Positions 47,609 through 54,650 of a stretch of 64,000 nt of DNA are shown piece after piece. The first letter of the stretch is position 1; the number at the start of each line of letters is the position of its first letter. A program made the position numbers and the translations under genes. The DNA is from JAFDWI01 sp964544305 (GTDB taxonomy: Bacteria > Actinomycetota > Acidimicrobiia > Acidimicrobiales > Iamiaceae), in the NCBI GenBank assembly GCA_964544305.1, contig CAZJAZ010000006.1, positions 1-64,000 of the forward strand, in the 5' to 3' direction. Below the pieces are notes generated by a model, which was not told the DNA's origin, made no database searches, and was given only the letters and a program-made list of their open reading frames with translations.

Positions 47609-49195
47609 CTACGCATTCTCGGGAATTCTTCGATCAACGGCAACCAGGAGTTTTTTGCCGCCAATGCACGCCGAGAGAATGAAGAGCAGCGCGCCAAGAA
47701 CCGCAAGACCGTGCGGCAATGCATTATTTCGGTTGCCGACCCACCACACGTCAAATCGAGGCAGAGGATCAGGCCCCAAAATTCCCGGCGTCTTTGTTCG
47801 ATATGGGTCAGTGTTGTCTATTGCTCGAAGAATGCCACGTCCATTCTCAATCGGTGCGAATGTTCCCGTGTCGTTCAGCGGCAACTCGGCCAAGGTAAAG
47901 CGGGTGGCATTGACCGTCTGATAATCAGCGAGTACGCCAGTGAGTTGGATAACAAAGCCCGCCATTGCCACGGCGACGAAGGCAACGGTAACGAATCGGG
48001 AACGCTTGTGACCTTGAAGCAGATCTCGCACGACGAAAGCAAGGGGCACAAAACAGATCGCCGTGATTTGTACCGTATGCCGCGAAGCCCACGCTTCGTC
48101 TCCACTCCAAACGGCAAGCGGCGCGTGGAGCAGTAGCTGTGCGGCGATCACCCCGAGAAAAGTCCAGGCAAGCATCCGATGTTTCCGGACGAATCGTGGC
48201 CACGCAATCAAAGCGAAGATGAGGAGCGGGCTGTAGAAAATCATACCTTTGCCGCGGCTCGCGACTTGTCCGATTAGCCCAGCAACAATCGGGGTCGATG
48301 GTTGGAGTAACGGGTCGTTGAGGTGGCCGTTGTCAAACGGCGAACCAAATCGCAGCCAGTTGTACCAAGCATTGACCGCGACCGCCGCAACAATTGGCGC
48401 AACCCATACAAGCGCAGAACGCATCGCGAATGTGCGATGCGTTCGTCGTCGCCAAAGGCCATGTGCGATTGGAGCACTGAGAACCGCCACGATGGGCATC
48501 GAATCGGTGCGCACAAGAATCGCTCCCGCGAGCAGGACCGATCCGATGAGCAGTTCACGGTCGTGAGGGCAATTGCGATACTTCACGACGTGCACACTTC
48601 CGGCGGTCAATAACAGTGCACACAAAGTCGCGTCAAACGAAATATGCGAGTAAACCCAAATCAATGTGGTGAACGCGAGGAGTAGCGCGGTAACAACGCT
48701 GGTTCGCACGTCAAACCGAAATGCAACAAGCAATTCGGCAAACGCCACAATGAGGAGCGCACCGATCAGCGGGGGTAGAAGCGATGCGAGAAAGCCGAGC
48801 CGCCCAGTCGGTTCTGCTTTGGCCATTGTGCGCCAACAATCCGTTGAGTTCTCTGGAACACACGTGTGTCCGTTTGTCTTGCGTACGGTTCCAGGCAAGA
48901 GCGTAAGTGGTAGGTAGAACAGCGTCATTCCAATGTCATGTGCCGCATAGGGACGGCCATCTTTTCCAAACACAGCACCACCAAGTGCTTTGACATGCAT
49001 AGAAGTTTCAACGCCGTGTCCACTTCGGATCGATGCCGCCACACTCAGTTCTTGTTGGACATCAATGGTTTGGATATGACCAGATGCCGTAAATCCGTAG
49101 ATCGATACGACGAGAACGAACAACCAGAGTTTCCATCGTTGTCGTTGCGGCCGGCTCACGGGCCCGCTTTCCGTCACGGTGTCCAAGCGCGCCAC
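47609..49195 (-). CDS. Polytopic GT-C glycosyltransferase-like membrane protein
   Basis: A 528-residue protein with about ten to eleven transmembrane segments. The first external loop holds the acidic and aromatic HDIGMTLFYLPLTLLPG and a Cys pair (TCVPENSTDCW) that may form a disulfide. LVRTDSMPIVAVLS and ASRGKGMIFYSPLL are family-like segments of Arabidopsis-independent GT39/GT83-type sugar-phospholipid transferases. The exact activity is unknown. GTG at 49195 is the start used; a downstream GTG at residue 7 is possible. It is on the same strand as the lipoprotein gene, with 120 bases between. Confidence 0.75.
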   Translation of the reverse strand: MARLDTVTESGPVSRPQRQRWKLWLFVLVVSIYGFTASGHIQTIDVQQELSVAASIRSGHGVETSMHVKALGGAVFGKDGRPYAAHDIGMTLFYLPLTLLPGTVRKTNGHTCVPENSTDCWRTMAKAEPTGRLGFLASLLPPLIGALLIVAFAELLVAFRFDVRTSVVTALLLAFTTLIWVYSHISFDATLCALLLTAGSVHVVKYRNCPHDRELLIGSVLLAGAILVRTDSMPIVAVLSAPIAHGLWRRRTHRTFAMRSALVWVAPIVAAVAVNAWYNWLRFGSPFDNGHLNDPLLQPSTPIVAGLIGQVASRGKGMIFYSPLLIFALIAWPRFVRKHRMLAWTFLGVIAAQLLLHAPLAVWSGDEAWASRHTVQITAICFVPLAFVVRDLLQGHKRSRFVTVAFVAVAMAGFVIQLTGVLADYQTVNATRFTLAELPLNDTGTFAPIENGRGILRAIDNTDPYRTKTPGILGPDPLPRFDVWWVGNRNNALPHGLAVLGALLFILSACIGGKKLLVAVDRRIPENA

Positions 49196-49256
49196 GGTAC
49201 CATTGCAACGAGCTTTTCATGGCCCACCATGGCCTTTGCGAGGTACGTCGTTGACG

Positions 49257-49346
49257 TGGCGGAGCGGGAGGGATTCGAACCCTCGGACCCTGTGACAGGT
49301 CGCTGGTTTTCAAGACCAGTGCATTCGTCCACTCTGCCACCGCTCC
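49257..49346 (-). tRNA. tRNA-Ser (anticodon TGA)
   Basis: A class II tRNA with a long variable arm. Reading from 49346: acceptor GGAGCGG pairs with CCGCTCC, the anticodon loop is CTTGAAA, the variable arm pairs around CGACCTGTCACAGGGTCCG and the T arm has GTTCGAATC. The 3' CCA is encoded at 49259-49257. It lies upstream of the GT-C-type gene on the same strand. Confidence 0.95.
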
Positions 49347-49414
49347 GTCCACAGTTCTAGCCGATTTGTGGCACTCGTGTGGAAGTGATTGAGGAAAGTC
49401 CTACCGTGGAGTAC

Positions 49415-49876
49415 ATGAGTGAACCAACAACACCAATCATTCCTACCAGCCGCCAAGGTGACGTCACCGGTGTCGACAAGGCGTACGCGGCCATGGCACA
49501 TTTCGAACAATCGATAACCCTCGATCACCAATTACGTGAGCTTGTCAAGCTGCGCGCATCGGTGCTCAACGGTTGCTCGTACTGTGTTGACATGCACACC
49601 ACCGATGCCCGTGCGTCAGGGGAGACCGATCGCCGCCTCGCATCGGTGGCGGCATGGCATCATGCGCCGTTTTTCACCGCTCGCGAACGGGCCGCGTTGG
49701 CGCTCACCGATGCGATGACCAACTTTGCTCCCGAAGGTGTTCCGAATGTGGTTTGGGAAGAAGCCAAAGCGCACATTGACCCCGAGGAACTCGGTCAGCT
49801 CGTCATGGCGATCACCGCGATCAATGCGTGGAACCGAATCGCGATCACGTTTCTCACGACCCCACCGCTCGACTAA
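49415..49876 (+). CDS. AhpD-like carboxymuconolactone decarboxylase-family protein
   Basis: A 153-residue helical protein of the AhpD/CMD fold. The redox motif is NGCSYCVDMHTTDA, giving CxxC with a downstream histidine, as in peroxidase adaptor proteins. Residues 85-150 give the helical second half with ALTDAMTNFAPEGVP and a VMAITAINAWNRI helix. Antioxidant disulfide reduction is likely but its partner is unknown. The ATG at 49415 with GGAG upstream is preferred to a GTG at 49379. Confidence 0.85.
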   Translation: MSEPTTPIIPTSRQGDVTGVDKAYAAMAHFEQSITLDHQLRELVKLRASVLNGCSYCVDMHTTDARASGETDRRLASVAAWHHAPFFTARERAALALTDAMTNFAPEGVPNVVWEEAKAHIDPEELGQLVMAITAINAWNRIAITFLTTPPLD

Positions 49877-49914
49877 CACCACGTTCTTGCGACATCAGCG
49901 CCACACCTTGACGG

Positions 49915-50316
49915 TCAGCCGTCAAGCTCACCAATGTCATCAGGAATATCAACCGCGTACTGACGCAAAATGTCAAGAGGCACGATCGGTAGGACCGCTT
50001 CATTTGTGGATTCGAGCACAACTGGCGCAGCCGCCCCATCAATATGCGCACGTAACCAATTTGCTGCAGTGACACACCACCGGTCACCCGGCACAAGGCC
50101 CGGAAAGTTATACGCATGCATCGGGGTGGACAAGTCGTTGCCGATGCGTCGTTGATGTTCTAAGAACTCGGCGGTCACGACCGCGCAAATGGTATGGCTT
50201 CCCAAATCTTGTGGCCCGGTGTTGCAGCACCCGTCCCGATAAAAACCGGTCACCGGGTCAAGGCCACACAATTTGAGCGGCGTTCCAAGAACATTTCGCG
50301 CATCCATTCCACCCAT
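49915..50316 (-). CDS. DUF2237 protein
   Basis: A 133-residue protein of the DUF2237 family. It carries NVLGTPLKLCGLDPVTGFYR and DGCCNTGPQDLGSHTICAVVT at the N-terminus, with four cysteines that are conserved in this family, and GDRWCVTAANWLRAHIDGAA in the middle. Function is unknown. The ATG at 50316 has GGAGAG directly upstream, within the palindrome that ends at 50323; an ATG at 50307 is the alternative. It is divergent from the deaminase gene. Confidence 0.82.
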   Translation of the reverse strand: MGGMDARNVLGTPLKLCGLDPVTGFYRDGCCNTGPQDLGSHTICAVVTAEFLEHQRRIGNDLSTPMHAYNFPGLVPGDRWCVTAANWLRAHIDGAAAPVVLESTNEAVLPIVPLDILRQYAVDIPDDIGELDG

Positions 50317-50322
50317 TCTCTC

Positions 50323-50373
50323 CGAAATTTGACGCGTTATGGCCACATAGTGGCCATAACGCGTCAAATTTCG
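50323..50373. repeat. Long palindrome 4, 24-bp perfect stem, ATA loop
   Basis: Arms 50323-50346 and 50350-50373 are perfect complements with the loop ATA. The left arm begins CGAAATTTGACGCGTTATGG, which matches CGRAAYTTGWCGCR shared with palindromes 1 and 2. It lies in the 87-base space between divergent genes, touching the ribosome binding site of DUF2237, so it cannot simply be a terminator of either; a DNA operator or 5' leader structure is possible. Confidence 0.88.
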
Positions 50374-50403
50374 TAAGAAAAGAAGCACGAGTAGGTTTGG
50401 ATT

Positions 50404-50886
50404 ATGGGCATCGACGAGTGGAGCGAATCCGAAGCCGATCAAGAACTTATGGATGTTGCCCTTGACCAAGCTCGACTCGCTGCGCAGCGTGGCGAGGTTC
50501 CTGTTGGGGCGGTCGTCGTTGTCGGTGGAACAGTGATTGCGGCTCGACACAACGAACGTGAAACCACGAACGATCCAACCGCACATGCGGAGATCTTGGC
50601 AATGCGCGACGCGGCCAAACACGTTGGCACGTGGCGACTCAACACGGCAACGCTGTACGTCACTTTAGAGCCGTGTCCAATGTGTGCTGGAGCCGCTTGG
50701 GCTGCTCGGCTCCGCCGAGTCGTTTTTGGCGCGGCTGACCCTTTAGCGGGGGCGACCGGATCGCTCTACAACATCGCGAATGACGAGCGGCTGAACCACT
50801 CGTGTGTCATTACGCACGGCGTGCGCGCGGAAGAAGCGTCGGCGTTACTGCAAAGTTTCTTCACGCACAGGCGCTCGAACAACTAA
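50404..50886 (+). CDS. tadA: tRNA adenosine(34) deaminase
   Basis: A 160-residue zinc enzyme that converts the wobble A of tRNA-Arg to inosine. Zinc ligands and the catalytic glutamate are in TAHAEILAMRDA (HAE) and LEPCPMCAGA (PCxxC). The rest follows the family: GEVPVGAVVVVGGTVIAARHN and the SLYNIANDERLNHSC segment near the end. ATG start with AGG upstream. It sits just before the tRNA-Ser gene. Confidence 0.95.
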   Translation: MGIDEWSESEADQELMDVALDQARLAAQRGEVPVGAVVVVGGTVIAARHNERETTNDPTAHAEILAMRDAAKHVGTWRLNTATLYVTLEPCPMCAGAAWAARLRRVVFGAADPLAGATGSLYNIANDERLNHSCVITHGVRAEEASALLQSFFTHRRSNN

Positions 50887-50896
50887 GTTGTTGAAC

Positions 50897-50987
50897 GGAG
50901 GGTTGCCAGAGTGGACGAATGGGGCGGCCTCGAAAGCCGTTGTGGCCCTTCGGGTCACCGTGGGTTCGAATCCCACATCCTCCGCCA
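50897..50987 (+). tRNA. tRNA-Ser (anticodon CGA)
   Basis: A class II tRNA. The acceptor GGAGGGT pairs with ATCCTCC, the anticodon loop is CTCGAAA, the long variable arm pairs around GTGGCCCTTCGGGTCACC and the T arm has GTTCGAATC. The 3' CCA is encoded at 50985-50987. It starts 10 bases after tadA and is followed by a terminator hairpin. Confidence 0.96.
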
Positions 50988-50993
50988 CCAACG

Positions 50994-51028
50994 AAGGCCC
51001 GGTCCCCCATCAAGGAGCCGGGCCTTTG
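50994..51028 (+). terminator. Intrinsic terminator after tRNA-Ser
   Basis: Arms AAGGCCCGG (50994-51002) and CCGGGCCTT (51018-51026) form a 9-bp GC-rich stem with a 15-base loop, followed by TTGCG. The position right after the tRNA suits a terminator for tadA and tRNA-Ser; the short T-run is typical of high-GC bacteria. Confidence 0.75.
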
Positions 51029-51071
51029 CGCATTCGGTGAGCGCCTTGCTGTGACGTTCAGACCACTTCGT

Positions 51072-52130
51072 TCACCTCCACAACGCGAGATGTGCATTCG
51101 CATCCGGTGCTTCGTCGTAGCGGTCGCTCTCTCGACGGATCCGGTACTCAAAGGCGGCACCAATCCCAAGCAATGCGACCCCAACCGTTGCGAACGCGAC
51201 CCACCCGGGTACGTCACGCAGCACGTCAAGGATTTGAACGCCGGCCAGCACGGTGATCACCATGCCGCTCGTCCACACCGCAGCTAACTGGCGCAGCCAC
51301 AATCCGGTCGCCAATACTCCAAAGGCGAGAAGAAGCGTCAGCACCGGTCGGACGAGTTGCGGGTCGGCCAATGCGGTTGGCACTGCGAAGATCGCAATGA
51401 GACACAGCGCGAGCCCATACCGAGACCACGAACTCATGTTCTCCAGATGCGATGTCGACGTCCACTGCAGCCAGCCCACAATCGCGGCAACCGGCAGAAT
51501 CCAAACATCTGGGCCGGTCACATTCCAGTACGCAAAAGCACCGAACCATCCAAGCAACCACGACAGCATGGCTCCCACACGCATCGCTGTCCCCCAGCCG
51601 AGCCGATCAAACCCGATGAACAGCACAAAGAGCAGCGCGCCTGCAAGCGCTGCGAACGCGGCACCCTCTGATCCAACCCTCGCAAACAATGATCGGCCAA
51701 ATGCATTCCCTGCGGCAGCAACATCAACAAAACACAACACCATGAACAACCAGGTGAGCGCGGTGAACGTGCCACGAAGTTCACGCAGGCGCATCCAGTG
51801 TGCGCTACCCACCACCACAAGCGTGACTCCGATGAGCGCCGCAAACTTTGCTGTGGCGGTGATCGAATCCCAATGCAAAGCTGCAAAGGTCGCTGCCGCT
51901 GCAATGAGACAGACAACGCCAAGGCTCAAAACAAAGTTCCGAACGTTCATTTCAACGCGACGGGTTCGCTCAACTGGCGACAGCGAGGGAGCCGGCTCCA
52001 CAAATGAATGCATGCCGACGGGTTCTGCACTTGTTGGTGGATGTGTCCACCACGTAGGTGTTTGAGGAGCCGTTGGGGGAGGCGGCAAATGAGCCATATG
52101 TGGGTTTTGTGGGATGTCGTAATTGGGCAT
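51072..52130 (-). CDS. Hypothetical polytopic membrane protein
   Basis: A 352-residue protein: the first 70 residues are polar and Pro-rich with a short tandem of histidines, then about ten transmembrane helices. The helices are short and full of alanine, tryptophan and leucine as in DUF2157-type proteins, but no family call is certain. The ATG at 52130 has AAGG about 8 bases upstream. The minus-strand two-component operon ends 95 bases upstream of its start. Confidence 0.65.
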   Translation of the reverse strand: MPNYDIPQNPHMAHLPPPPTAPQTPTWWTHPPTSAEPVGMHSFVEPAPSLSPVERTRRVEMNVRNFVLSLGVVCLIAAAATFAALHWDSITATAKFAALIGVTLVVVGSAHWMRLRELRGTFTALTWLFMVLCFVDVAAAGNAFGRSLFARVGSEGAAFAALAGALLFVLFIGFDRLGWGTAMRVGAMLSWLLGWFGAFAYWNVTGPDVWILPVAAIVGWLQWTSTSHLENMSSWSRYGLALCLIAIFAVPTALADPQLVRPVLTLLLAFGVLATGLWLRQLAAVWTSGMVITVLAGVQILDVLRDVPGWVAFATVGVALLGIGAAFEYRIRRESDRYDEAPDANAHLALWR

Positions 52131-52225
52131 GGAGTCACCTTGGACCCAAATTGTCAACTCCGCCATCAGGGAAATCCCCCATTTGCCATGAAACCGGAAG
52201 TGTTTGACTGCGCCAGCGCGCGTCG

Positions 52226-52864
52226 CTACTCGTCAATGCCTCGTTTGACCGCCCAACGGATGAGTTCACTGCGCCGTCGCAAACGCAACTTGTCAAGAAT
52301 GTTTCGCACGTGATTCTCAACGGTTTTCTCTGAGATGAACAGTGCTTCGCCGATTTCCCGGTATGACGATCCCAACGCAACTTCACGCAGTACTTCGCGT
52401 TCACGCGTCGATAACGGCCGAATGTGTTCGCCATCGGGAGTCGTCGCGTTCGTCGCAAAGTCGCCGAGCACTAATGCCGCCAAGCCAGGTGAAAACACCG
52501 GTTCGCCAGCCGCAGCTCGGAACAAACCTGCACGAAGCTCTTCGGTTGACGAAGATTTCAACAGGTACCCAGAAGCGCCTGCTGCAACCGCATCAAGAAG
52601 ATCGGCTTCGGCTTCCGAAACGGTGAGGATCACCACCGGACAAAATTCGGAACAGACGCTGGCAACTCGGATTCCTCCGCCTCCCGGCATTCGCAAATCT
52701 GCCGCCACCAAATCAGGTTTGTGCTGGTGCACGGCGGCGATTGCTCCATCAGCGTCTGCCGCGTCCGCCACCACCCAGAACGCGTCGCCCAGATCGGCTC
52801 GCATGCCCGTACGCCAAATACCGTGATCATCGGCGACAACGATCCGGACTTGGTGCACACTCAT
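52226..52864 (-). CDS. NarL/FixJ-type response regulator
   Basis: A 212-residue two-domain regulator. The receiver has the acidic pair in VVADDHGIW, phosphate acceptor Asp56 in VAADLRMPGG and the lysine in GYLLKSSSTEEL. The C-terminal LuxR-type HTH reads LSTREREVLREVALG and IGEALFISEKTVENHVRNIL. The ATG overlaps the histidine kinase stop (ATGA), so the kinase is its cognate partner. The target genes are not known; the next gene is a polytopic membrane protein. Confidence 0.94.
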   Translation of the reverse strand: MSVHQVRIVVADDHGIWRTGMRADLGDAFWVVADAADADGAIAAVHQHKPDLVAADLRMPGGGGIRVASVCSEFCPVVILTVSEAEADLLDAVAAGASGYLLKSSSTEELRAGLFRAAAGEPVFSPGLAALVLGDFATNATTPDGEHIRPLSTREREVLREVALGSSYREIGEALFISEKTVENHVRNILDKLRLRRRSELIRWAVKRGIDE

Positions 52865-54030
52865 GTGTTCAGCCTCGGTGACATCTCATTGGGAATGGTC
52901 CCTACGGCAACCGTGAGGGTGACTTGTGTTCCAACACCGGGGGCACTCTCCAATTGAACGTTGCCATCGTGTTCACGAAGACGTGCTCGCACAGATTTCT
53001 CGAAGCCTCGCAATCCCACATTTGCTGCATCAAATCCGACACCCCGGTCGCGTATCACCACCCGAACCAATCCGTCATCAACGTCAACAAGCAAATGCAC
53101 AACATCAACCGTTGCATGTTTTGCGGCGTTCGTGAGGCACTCGCCTACCGCCCCGCTCAATGCGTCGAGCACGTTCAGTGGAAGCGCTGGCAACGGAGAC
53201 ACAAAAGCGCTTCGTACCTCAAGCCCCCACGTTCTTGTCACATTCGTTGTTGCGACACGCAAACACGCTTCAATGTCACCTTCGTCAGCGCGCGAAGTTC
53301 GCCCACGTTCAGTCACAGAGTCTTCGGGGGACGCGAAAAGATACGAACGCAAATCTGCTTCTTGTGTTCGCGCTAGTTGAACCAAAGATGTGTCGGTTGA
53401 GCGACGTTGGATGGCAGCCAGCGTCTGGAGCATTCCGTCGTGGAGATCCCGTGAGATTTCTTCGCGTGCCGCGGCACGCGCCGCGCGATCTTCTGCGAAT
53501 CGAATGCGCTGAGTCACCGTTGCTGCCGCAACCCCGGCAAGCGCGTAGAGCACCACGGTCGACACGACCGACAATACCTCGCCTCCGTGCCACGACGACG
53601 GCGCCCCTGACATCCCGATCAGTCCAATGGCCCGAGCGCAACCCAGCCCACAAGCTGCGATCACCGACGGGACAGCGCCGCGGGCCACGCCTACAGCGAG
53701 GAGTCCAGCAACTGGCCATGCAGTCGCGAGTGATTGTGGCCGACCGTTTTGATACACCCAACCGTCCGCAATCAAAAGTGCAGCGCCCATGGCGAGATCC
53801 AACAGCAACGGCACGGCCGTTAGCGGCCAACTCGTGCGGGTTGAAACATCACGCACCAACCCTCCCGTCACCACACCGGCGCAACCAATCACAAACCATC
53901 CCAAGACTGGGTGCGTCATCTTCGATGTAGATATGAGCGCCACGATGACAACCCACACCCACGCCGCGCCACGAAACCATGCAATCCCGCCGAAAAGTTG
54001 ACGATCGAGAGCTCGAGATCGCTCATTCAC
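52861..54030 (-). CDS. Membrane sensor histidine kinase (HisKA_3 type)
   Basis: A 389-residue kinase with five to six transmembrane segments in residues 15-175, a short linker and the dimerisation/phosphoacceptor domain with His197 in SRDLHDGMLQTLAAIQRR. The HATPase domain has the N-box GECLTNAAKHA and the G-box region IRDRGVGFDAANVGLRGFEK. No extracellular sensory domain is seen, so the sensor lies within the membrane. GTG start at 54030. Confidence 0.92.
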   Translation of the reverse strand: MNERSRALDRQLFGGIAWFRGAAWVWVVIVALISTSKMTHPVLGWFVIGCAGVVTGGLVRDVSTRTSWPLTAVPLLLDLAMGAALLIADGWVYQNGRPQSLATAWPVAGLLAVGVARGAVPSVIAACGLGCARAIGLIGMSGAPSSWHGGEVLSVVSTVVLYALAGVAAATVTQRIRFAEDRAARAAAREEISRDLHDGMLQTLAAIQRRSTDTSLVQLARTQEADLRSYLFASPEDSVTERGRTSRADEGDIEACLRVATTNVTRTWGLEVRSAFVSPLPALPLNVLDALSGAVGECLTNAAKHATVDVVHLLVDVDDGLVRVVIRDRGVGFDAANVGLRGFEKSVRARLREHDGNVQLESAPGVGTQVTLTVAVGTIPNEMSPRLNT

Positions 54031-54073
54031 ATCTTCAGCCTGCCAGATCGATCACGCCACTAGAGTGAACGCG

Positions 54074-54625
54074 ATGACCGGGCACAACACGACGTACCTT
54101 TTGGTTGATGGGGAAAACATTGACGGCGCGCTCGGCGAGATTTTGGGACACAAGCCCGAGCCGGCACAGCGCCCACGTTGGCAAACCCTTGTTGCCTTTG
54201 CGAACAAGCGATGGGATCAAGAAGTCCGCGCACTGTTCTTTCTCAACGCCACCAAACATCTTCCCGCGCCCTTCATCCAGGCGTTGATCGCAACGGGATA
54301 CCGGCCGATCCCACTTTCGGGCAGCGCGGATGTCAAAGTCGTGGATGTTGCGATCATCCGCACGCTCGAAGCCATCGTGGAACACGGTGGCGACGTCATA
54401 TTGGCAAGCCATGACGCCGATTTTGTGGCGGCGATGCAGAACATAGCCACCCAATCATCACGGGTGGGGGTCGTTGGCTTTCCCGAGCTCATGAGCCAAC
54501 ATTTTCAACACGTTGATGGCCTTGAAGTTTTTGATCTCGAGTCTGACGTCGGCGCGTTCGAAACTGACCTACCCAGAGTGCGCATCATCCCGCTCGAAAA
54601 GTACGATCCGTACGCATTCTTGTGA
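54074..54625 (+). CDS. NYN-domain putative ribonuclease
   Basis: A 183-residue single-domain protein. The acidic NYN/PIN-like active site is suggested by LLVDGENIDGAL, then SADVKVVDVAIIRTLEA and VILASHDADFVAAM, which supply several aspartates. This family cuts or processes RNA, as in the limkain/MARF type; the substrate here is unknown. ATG at 54074, divergent from the sensor kinase. Confidence 0.82.
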   Translation: MTGHNTTYLLVDGENIDGALGEILGHKPEPAQRPRWQTLVAFANKRWDQEVRALFFLNATKHLPAPFIQALIATGYRPIPLSGSADVKVVDVAIIRTLEAIVEHGGDVILASHDADFVAAMQNIATQSSRVGVVGFPELMSQHFQHVDGLEVFDLESDVGAFETDLPRVRIIPLEKYDPYAFL

Positions 54626-54650
54626 CGTGATGCCCGCGGCTCGTCGCGCT

